From positions 1 through 51,328 of the forward strand of contig CAIQIA010000008.1 of NCBI GenBank assembly GCA_903871775.1: a DNA stretch of 51,328 bases. Reading direction: 5' to 3'. How positions within the stretch are numbered: position 1 is the stretch's first letter; each line of letters starts with the position of its first letter. The position numbers and the translations under genes are program-made. Shown one piece after another: positions 8,030 through 15,332 of the stretch. The stretch is from an uncultured cyanobacterium. GTDB taxonomy: Bacteria; Cyanobacteriota; Cyanobacteriia; PCC-6307; Cyanobiaceae. The notes under the pieces are model-generated. The model was not told the origin of the DNA. It worked only from the letters and a program-made list of their open reading frames with translations, and made no database searches.

Positions 8030-8206
8030 TCAGCCCGGGTCGCTCCCCTCGGAATCCGGGGCCTTCAGTTCCTCCACGCAGCGGGTCACGCATTCGCCGT
8101 CGTCGAGGGAGCACTCGCTGATGCAGTTGAAATACACCTCGACGGCATCCCAGGACCCTTCGCTGCTGCCGAGGGTCCCGTCACCGGTCTGGAAGGCGGA
8201 GGTCAT
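8030..8206 (-). CDS. Small cysteine-containing protein (58 aa)
   Basis: ATG at 8206 to TGA at 8030 gives 58 residues. A Ser/Gly-rich start is followed by SWDAVEVYFNCISECSLDD and GECVTRCVEELK, with four cysteines in a C-x3-C-x6-C-x3-C pattern (Cys28, 32, 39, 43) on what look like two amphipathic helices. This spacing resembles a disulphide-linked helical hairpin or a metal site. The W-D-A-V-x-V-Y-F opening looks conserved-protein-like. Function unknown. Confidence 0.65.
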   Translation of the reverse strand: MTSAFQTGDGTLGSSEGSWDAVEVYFNCISECSLDDGECVTRCVEELKAPDSEGSDPG

Positions 8207-8315
8207 GGCGCTCCTGGCGTTGTTTCGTCAGCGTATGCAGACGATTCCCGTGGGTCCAGCACTTTGAGTCTTCCTGCCTAGGTCTCTGTGAAGTTTCGTG
8301 CGGGACCTCTCAGGA

Positions 8316-10037
8316 TCAGCCCTCCGCCGGCCGCTGGCGGCGTCGTTCAGCCCGGGTCTTCTGCTTGAGCCGATTGGCGGCACGCTTGGCTTCCCGCGCC
8401 GCTTCGGCCTCCATCTCCTCCTGGCGCGACGCCTCCTGGGCCTTGCGCTCCAGATAGGCGTCGTAGCCATCGGGATACGACACCAGGCCGCCGTCGCGCA
8501 GCTCCACGACACGGTTGGCCACCGCCCTCAGAAAGGCCCGGTCATGGGAAACCAGCAGCACCGCCCCCTCGTAGGCGCTCAGCGCCTCCTGCAGACGCAG
8601 CTTGGCCGGAATGTCGAGGTGGTTCGTGGGCTCGTCGAGCAGCAGCAGGTTGGTGGGCTTCACCATCAGCAGGGCCAGGGCCAGCCGTGCCTTCTCACCA
8701 CCGCTGAGGCGACCCACCGGCTGAAAAACGGCGTCGTTGCTGAAGCCGAACCCCCCCAGCAGCGAGCGGACCTGGGTCTGGGTCCAGTCCGGCACGGCAC
8801 TGAACAGCGTCTCGATGACCGTCGTGTCGAGGTCCAGGGCCTCCGCCTGGTTCTGCTCGTAGTACCCGGCGATGACGTTGTGGTCGCCCAGCTGGGCCGT
8901 GCCGTCCTCCGGTTGCTCGACGCCCAGGATCAGGCGCAGCAGGGTTGATTTGCCCGCGCCGTTCGGGCCGACGAACGCGATGCGGTCCCCCCGCTCCACC
9001 TCCAGTTCAGCCCCCAGAAAGAGGATGCGGGAGCCGTAGGCATGGCTCAGGTCGCTGACCCTGGCCACCACCCGACCCGAGCGCGGTGCCGTCGGCAGCT
9101 GGAAACCCGGCCCGCTCAGGTCGGTCTCGGGGGCATCGAGTCGGTCGACCTTGTCGAGCAGCTTCTCGCGGCTCTTGGCCTGGGTGCTGCGGGTGGCGCT
9201 GGCGCGGAAGCGGTCGATGTAGGCCTGCTGGGCGGCCAGCTCCTTCTGCTGGCGGTCGTAGGCGGCCTGGGTGGCGTCCTGATCGAACTGCTTCTGTTCC
9301 AGGTGGTCGGAGTAGTTACCCACATAGCACCGGGTCAGTCCCCGCTGGGTCTCGACGATCGAGGTGCAGATCCGATCGAGAAAGGCCTGGTCATGGCTGA
9401 CCACCACCAGGGCCACGCTGAGGCTGCACAGGTATGACTCCAGCCAGTCGATCGTGGCCAGATCGAGGTGGTTCGTCGGCTCGTCGAGCAGCAGCAGATC
9501 CGGCTCCTGCAGAAGGATCTTGCCCAGGGCCATGCGCATCTGCCAGCCCCCCGAGAAGGTCCGCACCCGCCGTTCCGCGTCGTCGCCGCTGAAGCCGAGG
9601 GTCGGCAGCAGCCGGTCGATGCGGGCATCGAGGGCATAGCCCCCCAAAGATTCGAAGCGGCTCTGCAGCCGCCCCAGCTCCTCCACCAGGCTGTCGAGCT
9701 CGGCGCCGTCGGCCGTGGCCAGCAGGTCTTCGACCTGCCGCTGGCGATCCACCACGGCGGCGGCCTCGGCGAAGGCCTGGAACAGCTCCTCCCGCACCGT
9801 GCGTTCGCCCTCCACGTCGCACTCCTGGCGCAGAAAGGCGATCCGCGGGTTGCCGAGGCGGATGATCTGGCCGCTGCTGGGTTCTTCGAGACCGGCGATG
9901 ATGCGCAGCTGGGTCGATTTGCCGGCGCCGTTGACGCCCACGAGACCGATGCGGTCTCCGGCCTTCACCTCCCAGCTCACATCCCGGAGCACCTCTCCGT
10001 TCGGGTAGATCTTGCCGACTCGCTCCAGGCGCAGCAC
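8316..10037 (-). CDS. ABC-F family ATP-binding protein
   Basis: This 573-residue protein starts with GTG at 10037 and contains two ABC ATPase domains and no membrane domain. Domain 1 (about residues 1-240) has Walker A GVNGAGKST, signature FSGGW and Walker B LLLLDEPTNHLDL. A linker region rich in Gln/Arg/Lys follows (YDRQQKELAAQQAYIDRFRASATRSTQAKSREK), and domain 2 (about residues 320-530) has Walker A GPNGAGKST, signature LSGGE and Walker B LLLLDEPTNHLDI. The C-terminus is a charged coil. This is the ABC-F layout (Uup/YheS-like), whose members bind the ribosome E site rather than transport. Which ABC-F subfamily is not decided here. Confidence 0.92.
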   Translation of the reverse strand: MLRLERVGKIYPNGEVLRDVSWEVKAGDRIGLVGVNGAGKSTQLRIIAGLEEPSSGQIIRLGNPRIAFLRQECDVEGERTVREELFQAFAEAAAVVDRQRQVEDLLATADGAELDSLVEELGRLQSRFESLGGYALDARIDRLLPTLGFSGDDAERRVRTFSGGWQMRMALGKILLQEPDLLLLDEPTNHLDLATIDWLESYLCSLSVALVVVSHDQAFLDRICTSIVETQRGLTRCYVGNYSDHLEQKQFDQDATQAAYDRQQKELAAQQAYIDRFRASATRSTQAKSREKLLDKVDRLDAPETDLSGPGFQLPTAPRSGRVVARVSDLSHAYGSRILFLGAELEVERGDRIAFVGPNGAGKSTLLRLILGVEQPEDGTAQLGDHNVIAGYYEQNQAEALDLDTTVIETLFSAVPDWTQTQVRSLLGGFGFSNDAVFQPVGRLSGGEKARLALALLMVKPTNLLLLDEPTNHLDIPAKLRLQEALSAYEGAVLLVSHDRAFLRAVANRVVELRDGGLVSYPDGYDAYLERKAQEASRQEEMEAEAAREAKRAANRLKQKTRAERRRQRPAEG

Positions 10038-10153
10038 CGCTGCCCTCCGGGGATGGGAGTCGGGACCCTACCAAGGCAACCTGCAGGAGAGGGCAACTGC
10101 AGGAGGGGGCAACCAGCAGGGGGCAGACTCGTGGGGTTCCAGCCTGCGGTCGG

Positions 10154-10306
10154 ATGCAGAGGCGCCTCGAACAGGTGGCCGCCCTGGTGGTGGCGGCGGG
10201 TCTGGCGATCGTCAGCTACTGGCTGTTCTTCAGCTGGGCCCAGGGGGGAGGGCAGCGGCCGCAGCCGGCGCCGCCCGCCGCGCTCAGAGACCGCCCCGCG
10301 CCTTGA
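10154..10306 (+). CDS. Possible single-helix small membrane protein (50 aa)
   Basis: ATG at 10154, 50 codons. A short basic start (MQRRLEQ), one membrane helix (VAALVVAAGLAIVSYWLFFSWA), then a Pro/Gln-rich tail. Lies in the space between the ABC-F and Nif11 genes and overlaps the Nif11 gene's 3' end by 23 bases tail to tail. No family recognised. Confidence 0.42.
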   Translation: MQRRLEQVAALVVAAGLAIVSYWLFFSWAQGGGQRPQPAPPAALRDRPAP

Positions 10307-10517
10307 GCAGCCACTGACCGTCGCCCCCTGGGGCTTCGTCCTGGAGGTACCGCTGCACATCCTCGCGATCCACCTGCAGGCCGCGTTCCCCGGCGATGGT
10401 CACCAGGCGCTGGAGCGTCCCCTGGGGATCCTGCAGGGCCTGGCGGAACAGATCCCTGGTCAGCTCCGCGTCGTCGCGGATGTGGTCATAGAGAGCACGG
10501 GCGTCCTCGAGGCTCAT
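10284..10517 (-). CDS. Nif11-domain small protein (leader-peptide-like)
   Basis: The protein has 77 residues from the ATG at 10517. Residues 1-60 match the Nif11/N11P leader domain: MSLEDARALYDHIRDDAELTRDLFRQALQ, then LVTIAGERGLQVDREDVQRYL, which are the F-x3-D-L and 'A...G...' helices of the family. Nif11 leaders precede many picocyanobacterial RiPP precursors such as prochlorosins, but the tail here is only about 17 residues (DEAPGGDGQWLLKARGGL), has no cysteine, and no LanM is nearby. It is therefore more likely a free-standing Nif11-like protein than a lanthipeptide precursor. It follows the DUF2811 gene by 61 bases, same strand. Confidence 0.78.
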   Translation of the reverse strand: MSLEDARALYDHIRDDAELTRDLFRQALQDPQGTLQRLVTIAGERGLQVDREDVQRYLQDEAPGGDGQWLLKARGGL

Positions 10518-10578
10518 GGCAGTCGGCTGGCGCGTTCCGTCCAACTGTCGCAGTTCCTGCGCCGCACGGCTGCAGCGC

Positions 10579-10809
10579 CTAGGCCGCACGGCCGAACATC
10601 GATCCCACGTAGCGGCGGGTGAGCTGGCGCTCGACCATGCCCTGCTGCATCAGGAAGCCGCAGAGGGCCGCCTGCACCAGGCGGTACTGGTCCCACTGGG
10701 GGTGGTCTTCGATGAAGCGCACCAGCGCGGCGTGCAGGGCCGCCGGCAGGGGGGTCCGGAAGCTGATCACCGGCTCGGCCGCGGCCGCCTCCAGGGCAGC
10801 GGTGGTCAT
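10579..10809 (-). CDS. DUF2811 family protein
   Basis: The protein has 76 residues from the ATG at 10809. The segment ISFRTPLPAALHAALVRFIEDHPQWDQYRLVQAALCGFLMQQG matches the DUF2811 signature ('PE.LH.ALQ.Fl..hP.WDQ.R...AAL..FL.QNG'), a cyanobacteria-specific family of unknown function. Longer upstream in-frame starts give non-conserved sequence. It lies upstream of the Nif11-like gene on the same strand and may be co-transcribed with it. Confidence 0.82.
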   Translation of the reverse strand: MTTAALEAAAAEPVISFRTPLPAALHAALVRFIEDHPQWDQYRLVQAALCGFLMQQGMVERQLTRRYVGSMFGRAA

Positions 10810-11196
10810 CGTGGCTGAGCTCGGGGCCGGCATCGCGGGCGGTCGGTTCGGTCGCACCAGTTCGCCACGTCGGCCGCCGAACGTCAAAGGGCGGCGGCGG
10901 GCAGCCGCGGGAACCCGTCGCCACGGTCTCGTCGGCCACGATCCAGTGCTGAACAGGCTTCTGGGGGGCAGGGTCGGGGGCGGGGCCGCCAGTGACGGAT
11001 GGGGGCGCCGGCGTCAACCAGGGGATCCGTGGAAACCTCGGATTCCCCAGGAGGGCCGCAGCCGGTCGGGCCGACCCGTGCCCCCCTGGGGAAAACCACC
11101 CCCTGGGGATGGGGAAAAGCCGACGCGGCTGTGGAGGGCGAAATGCATCAGCAGATCTGATCAGCGCGCATCCGCGGCGGCGTCTCAGGGCGCGAT
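10810..11196. other. Gene-free stretch with hairpin and GGGGA repeats
   Basis: I see no convincing gene in these 387 bases; the ORFs that cross it have shadow-like compositions. It holds a long hairpin at 11018-11052 (GGGGATCCG and CGGATTCCCC around the loop TGGAAACCT, one bulged T), two CCCTGGGGA copies 17 bases apart (11084-11092 and 11101-11109) and two TGGGGAAAA copies (11087-11095, 11110-11118). It must carry the promoter for the DUF2811 gene at one end. A small RNA is possible but not shown. Confidence 0.5.
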
Positions 11197-11421
11197 TCAG
11201 GCGGCCTGGTCGTGCTGCCCGCGACGGGGCCCGCCGGGGATCGACTGGGCCTCGTTGCACAGGAGCCGGCGCAGCTGGGCGTAGTTGCGGGCCATGGTGG
11301 CTCTGCCTTCGCGTTGCGCACCGAATTCAGCCCGCTGCAGGACGTGGTGCAGATGGGTCAGCAGATACGGGCTGAGAACGGCGGAGACGAGGACGTCGTC
11401 GCTTGGGGCGGGGGTGGGCAT
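11197..11421 (-). CDS. Hypothetical protein (74 aa)
   Basis: Using the ATG at 11421 gives a 74-residue protein (MPTPAPSDDVLVSAVLSPYLLTHLHHVLQRAEFGAQREGR..., then TMARNYAQLRRLLCNEAQSIPGG). The composition is helical and charged, unlike a shadow frame. The longer frame upstream overlaps the divergent ribbon-helix-helix gene and is not believed. No family recognised. Confidence 0.5.
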   Translation of the reverse strand: MPTPAPSDDVLVSAVLSPYLLTHLHHVLQRAEFGAQREGRATMARNYAQLRRLLCNEAQSIPGGPRRGQHDQAA

Positions 11422-11525
11422 GGCAGGAAGAGCGGGCGCTCCGGACCGGGCCACAAGCCAGGGCCAGGCCACAAGCATAGTGCTGGATAGTATCCATGAC
11501 AGTGCGACTACACTGGTGGCGAGCC

Positions 11526-11864
11526 ATGCCAGCCGCTGCCCCTCGCGTCCAGCCGCCCACCCCCCTTGTGGCCACCCGTCAGACCTCCAGCAGCGGCCGT
11601 CCCAAGTCGCCCCGCATCCAGGTGGTGCTGTCGGAAGAGCTGCTTGATCAGCTGTCGGCAGCCGCCGAGGCCGACTGCCGCACGGTGAGCAACCTGGCGC
11701 GGGTGCTGATTCAGCAAGGGTTGCAGCAGCGGCTCGCCCCCGGGGCCCCCAGCCAGCCGCGGGAGAGCCTGCGGGAGTCCCTGGAACGGTCCCAGGCCGG
11801 TACGGCACGGCGCCTGCGGGGGCGGCCCCGGCGCATCCGTCTGCGGGGGCCCTTCAGGGCCTGA
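11526..11864 (+). CDS. Ribbon-helix-helix (CopG/Arc-like) DNA-binding protein
   Basis: The protein has 112 residues from the ATG at 11526 (an in-frame upstream start at 11496 is possible). After a Pro/Ala/Ser-rich start it carries a compact RHH fold: SPRIQVVLSEELLDQLSAAAEADCRTVSNLARVLIQQGLQQRL, i.e. a beta strand, a helix and a second helix with the S-N-L-A-R turn. The C-terminus is strongly basic (RRLRGRPRRIRLRGPFR). Such small proteins act as transcription regulators or antitoxins, but no toxin gene is adjacent. The last 11 bases overlap the anmK 3' end. Confidence 0.68.
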   Translation: MPAAAPRVQPPTPLVATRQTSSSGRPKSPRIQVVLSEELLDQLSAAAEADCRTVSNLARVLIQQGLQQRLAPGAPSQPRESLRESLERSQAGTARRLRGRPRRIRLRGPFRA

Positions 11865-12975
11865 TCAGCACCCCCAGGCGCCCGCCGCGGCGGCAGCCCG
11901 TCACGGCCGGGTCTGCCGCCGCCACCCCCCGCCAGTGCCACCAGGCCAGCAAGGCGAACGCCAGGGCTTCCCGATCCAGGTCGGCGATCCCCAGTTCGGC
12001 CAGCGGACGCACCCGCATCCCACGGCAGCGCCGCCGCAGGTCTCCCATCAGGGTGGCGTTGCGGCAGCCGCCACCGGCCACCAGCAGCTCCAGGGGCCGT
12101 GGCCCCCGCTCCAGATCGGCCGCCACAATCGCCGCGGTGAAGGCGGTCAGGGTCGCCAGGGCATCGGCCGGATCCGCCGCCCCCAGGTCGTGCAGCCGCC
12201 GCTCCAGGTCCGCGGCTCCGAAGAGTTCGCGACCTGTCGATTTCGGCGGTCGCTGCTGCAAATAGGGCTCCTGCAGCCAGCGGGCCAGGGCCGCCTCATC
12301 CACCCGCCCCCGGGCCGCCCAGGCGCCGTCGGCGTCGAAGCCGAGGCGCCCGTCGCTGAACCGCTGCACGGCCAGATCCAGCAGGGTGTTGGCCGGTCCG
12401 CAGTCCCAGCCGCGGATGGCCGCCCGCCGGTCTGGGCCCTGGCGGGGGGGCAGCAGGGTGAGGTTGGCGATGCCGCCGAGGTTCAGCAGGGCGCGCCAGC
12501 CATCGATCGCCGGCAGCAGCGCCCCGTCACAGAGGGGAACCAGGGGGGCCCCCTGGCCGCCGCGGGCCAGGTCGGCCCCGCGGAAGTCGCAGACCACCGG
12601 GGTGGTCAGCAGTTCGGCCAGCAGGGGGCCCTGCAGCACCTGCCAGCTCGCCCCCCGGCGCGTCGCTTCGGGGGGGCGGTGCCAGAGGGTCTGCCCATGG
12701 CAACCCACCAGCCGCGCGGTGCGCGCCGGGTCCACCTGGCGGGCACAGGCGGCCTGCACCTCGGTGATGGCCTCGGCCAGCGCAAGCAGCGCCGCGGTGG
12801 TCCGGGGACTGCCCTGGCCCACCGCGATGATCTCGGCCCGCAGGGCCTCGGGGTAGGGCACATGGGCCGAAGCCAGGATCCGCCAGCGGGGGCGTCGGGG
12901 TGCCCCCCGCAGGCGGACCAGCACCCCGTCGACACCGTCGGCGCTGGTGCCGCTCATCAGGCCGAGGACCCTCAT
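11854..12975 (-). CDS. anmK: Anhydro-N-acetylmuramic acid kinase
   Basis: The protein has 373 residues from the ATG at 12975, giving the canonical start MRVLGLMSGTSADGVDGVLV. AnmK phosphorylates 1,6-anhydro-MurNAc with ring opening to MurNAc-6-phosphate in peptidoglycan recycling. Further family signatures are VGCHGQTLWHRP, VCDFRGADLARGGQGAPLVP, LLNLGGIANLT, WDCGPANTLLDLAVQR and the C-terminal LLVAGGGCRNATLM. The typical length (about 370) and all motifs are intact. No other recycling gene is adjacent. It follows the peroxiredoxin gene by 22 bases on the same strand. Confidence 0.95.
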   Translation of the reverse strand: MRVLGLMSGTSADGVDGVLVRLRGAPRRPRWRILASAHVPYPEALRAEIIAVGQGSPRTTAALLALAEAITEVQAACARQVDPARTARLVGCHGQTLWHRPPEATRRGASWQVLQGPLLAELLTTPVVCDFRGADLARGGQGAPLVPLCDGALLPAIDGWRALLNLGGIANLTLLPPRQGPDRRAAIRGWDCGPANTLLDLAVQRFSDGRLGFDADGAWAARGRVDEAALARWLQEPYLQQRPPKSTGRELFGAADLERRLHDLGAADPADALATLTAFTAAIVAADLERGPRPLELLVAGGGCRNATLMGDLRRRCRGMRVRPLAELGIADLDREALAFALLAWWHWRGVAAADPAVTGCRRGGRLGVLIRP

Positions 12976-12997
12976 GGGCCGGTGTCCGCGCCGGGGG

Positions 12998-13633
12998 TCA
13001 GCGGTTGGGCTGGGGGGTGAGGCGCAGGTAGGGCCGCACCTCGGTGATGCCCTTCGGAAAACGGGTGCGGGCCTCCTCGGTGGGGATCGAGGGCACCACG
13101 ACGCAGTCGTCACCGTCCTTCCAGTTGACCGGTGTCGCCACCTGGTGGTTGTCGGTCAGCTGCAGAGAGTCGATCACTCGCAGGATCTCGTCGAAGTTTC
13201 TGCCGGTGCTGGCGGGATAGGTGATCTGCAGGCGCAGCTTTTTCTGCGGATCAATGATGAACACCGAGCGCACCGTGAGGTTGCTCAGGGAATTGGGGTG
13301 GATCATCCCGTAGAGGTCGCTCACGCTCCGGTCCTCATCGGCGAGGATCGGGTAATCGACCAGGGTGCACTGGGTTTCGTTGATGTCCGCGATCCAGCCC
13401 TTGTGGCTGTCGGCCCGATCAACACTGAGGGCCAGGGTCTTGACGTTCCGCTTCTCCCATTCCGGACGCAGCCGCGCCACTTCACCCAGCTCGGTGGTGC
13501 ACACCGGTGTGAAGTCAGCGGGATGGGAAAAGAGCACAACCCAGCCGTCGCCGGCGAAGTCGTACAGGTTGATGGGACCCAGCTGGGAGTCCTGGGTGAA
13601 ATTCGGGACGGTGTCGCCGAGCTGCAGGGCCAT
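12998..13633 (-). CDS. 1-Cys peroxiredoxin (Prx6 type)
   Basis: The 211-residue protein begins with MALQLGDTVPNFTQDSQLGP, which matches other cyanobacterial Prx6 starts, so the ATG at 13633 is chosen over an in-frame ATG at 13651. The peroxidatic Cys45 lies in FTPVCTTELG. The DYPILADEDRSVSDLYGM segment and the long C-terminal domain (LQLTDNHQVATPVNWKDGDDCVVVPS) are typical of Prx6. It reduces peroxides using a single active cysteine. It shares a short divergent region with the glycosyltransferase cluster. Confidence 0.93.
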   Translation of the reverse strand: MALQLGDTVPNFTQDSQLGPINLYDFAGDGWVVLFSHPADFTPVCTTELGEVARLRPEWEKRNVKTLALSVDRADSHKGWIADINETQCTLVDYPILADEDRSVSDLYGMIHPNSLSNLTVRSVFIIDPQKKLRLQITYPASTGRNFDEILRVIDSLQLTDNHQVATPVNWKDGDDCVVVPSIPTEEARTRFPKGITEVRPYLRLTPQPNR

Positions 13634-13739
13634 GGCCTGGAACGCTGTCATCTCAATGCTGGCACAGCCCGCCGGGCCGGGGCAGGTGTCACGGCCCCGG
13701 CCGCCCATGGCAAGGTGACTGCGGATACACGGCGTTCCT

Positions 13740-15332
13740 GTGCAGGACCTTCCGCAGCGGTCAGCCCACCCGCTGGCGCGTCTGCGGCGCCGCTGGATCA
13801 ATGACGGTCACCATCGCGGGGCGGACCTGCCTCCCCTGGCCCTGCAGGCCCTCTGGCGCCGCCACCAGGCCGACGGGTGCCGCCAGGCCCTGCGGACCCT
13901 GGCTGTCCACGATTCCCCGGGGTTGCTGGTGCTTGAGGCCGGTGCCTGGCCCAGGCCCTGGCAGCTGCTGCGCTGGCGGCGGGGCCGACGGATCTGGCTC
14001 CGGGGCCGGGGCGGCGCCGCCGAGCTCAGGACCCTCGACTGGTCCGCCGTGCTGCTGCTGGCGCCTGGGGTGCGCCCGCTGGCGAGTGGCCTGCCGGCGC
14101 TGCTCCTGGCCCTGGCGGCGGCCGAGGGCCCGGGCGGCTGGGTGGGCGATGCCCTGGAGTGCCGGCTCTGGCATCGGCGCCCGCTGCTGCGTCCGGGCTG
14201 GGATCCCCTCCTCTGGCACCTGGACGCTGATCTGGCCGACCATCTCGTGCTCAGCCGCGAGCTGTGGCTGCCGGAGGCTGGGGCCGCCGATCGGGTGGGC
14301 GCCCCCGCGCAGCTGATCCCCACCCTGGGGGTTGGCGGCTGTCCCATGGTCAAGCTGCCCTGGGTTCTCGTGCGGCGCCCGCCGGCCAGCGCCGCCGAGC
14401 GGCTGGCGGCAGGGCTGGACCGCCGGCGGCAGCTGCCGCCGCCTGGCCCCGGCCTGTCCTATGCCCTGGCCCCCAGCCCTGGGTTGCTGCAGCTGCAGGT
14501 CGGCCCGGGATTCCGCTGTCCCACGCTGGAGGTGCTGATCCCGACCATCCAGGCGCCCCTCGCCGGCGGTGGCAGTGCCGTGAACAGGCTGCTCGGCAGT
14601 TTCGCCGCCACGGTCTGGCCCCGGGAGCGGCTGCTGCTGCATCTGGGCGATGACCTGGGTCGCCCCGGCTCCCTCGACCTGGCGGTCAGTGGTTTTCCGA
14701 CCCGCGTCGAGGACACCCGCGAGCAGTGCCGCGACGGCTTCCACTACGCCCGCAAGCTCAACGCGATGGCCCGGGGCAGCCGGGCCGATCTGCTGCTCTT
14801 TCTCAATGACGACGTGGTCGTCACCGAACCCGACTGGCTGCGGCAGCTGGCGGCGCTGCTGCGGCATCAGGGAGGGGGGCTGGTGGCCCCGCTGCTGCTC
14901 TTCGCCGACGGCCGGGTTCAGCACGTCGGTGTGATGGGCGGTCTGCTGGGGCTGGCCTCCCACCCCTGGGCCGGAGAGGCCCCGGCCCGGCTGGACCGGA
15001 CGGCCCTGGCCCAGAGGGCCTGTACCCTGCTCACCGGCGCCTGCCTGCTCACGGCGCGCAGTGATTTCGAGGCCGTCGGCGGCTACGACGAGAGCTACCC
15101 CGTGGAGTTCAACGATCTCGACCTGTGTCTGCGCTACCGGGAGGCCGGTCGGCCCGTCACCCTCGATCCCACCACCTGGCTCCAGCACGACGAGGGCCTC
15201 AGCCGCGCCGGCGATCCCCGCCGCGAGCAGGGGCGCGAGCACTTCCAGGCCCGCTGGGGTGAGGTGCTGCGCCACGATCCGGCCGCGCATCCCTGCCTGA
15301 GCCGTACCCACCACCGCCTGCGGCCTGAATGA
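13740..15332 (+). CDS. Glycosyltransferase family 2 with N-terminal extension
   Basis: The protein has 530 residues from the GTG at 13740. A GT2 (GT-A) domain begins near residue 263 (LEVLIPTIQAP); the DXD-type metal site is LLLFLNDDVVV (Asp357-Asp358), and the acceptor-side motif FNDLDLCLRYREAG sits near residue 460. In front lie about 260 residues rich in Leu/Trp/Arg that I do not recognise, probably a second, diverged domain found in rhamnosyl/glycosyltransferases of this type. The gene overlaps the next one (ATGA), so it starts a three-gene glycosyltransferase operon likely acting on surface polysaccharide or LPS. Confidence 0.82.
   Translation: MQDLPQRSAHPLARLRRRWINDGHHRGADLPPLALQALWRRHQADGCRQALRTLAVHDSPGLLVLEAGAWPRPWQLLRWRRGRRIWLRGRGGAAELRTLDWSAVLLLAPGVRPLASGLPALLLALAAAEGPGGWVGDALECRLWHRRPLLRPGWDPLLWHLDADLADHLVLSRELWLPEAGAADRVGAPAQLIPTLGVGGCPMVKLPWVLVRRPPASAAERLAAGLDRRRQLPPPGPGLSYALAPSPGLLQLQVGPGFRCPTLEVLIPTIQAPLAGGGSAVNRLLGSFAATVWPRERLLLHLGDDLGRPGSLDLAVSGFPTRVEDTREQCRDGFHYARKLNAMARGSRADLLLFLNDDVVVTEPDWLRQLAALLRHQGGGLVAPLLLFADGRVQHVGVMGGLLGLASHPWAGEAPARLDRTALAQRACTLLTGACLLTARSDFEAVGGYDESYPVEFNDLDLCLRYREAGRPVTLDPTTWLQHDEGLSRAGDPRREQGREHFQARWGEVLRHDPAAHPCLSRTHHRLRPE

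Noticed and set aside
10463-10517. Nif11-like protein as a lanthipeptide precursor
   Set aside because: No cysteine in the tail and no LanM or other maturase in the window.
9468-10622. Plus-strand ORF of 384 codons antisense to the ABC-F gene
   Set aside because: No recognisable domain and shadow-like composition. The minus strand holds two full ABC domains.
11027-11138. TGGGGAAAA and TGTGGA elements as DnaA boxes of a replication origin
   Set aside because: They match TTTTCCACA only with mismatches, no AT-rich unwinding element is present, and no dnaN or dnaA is nearby.
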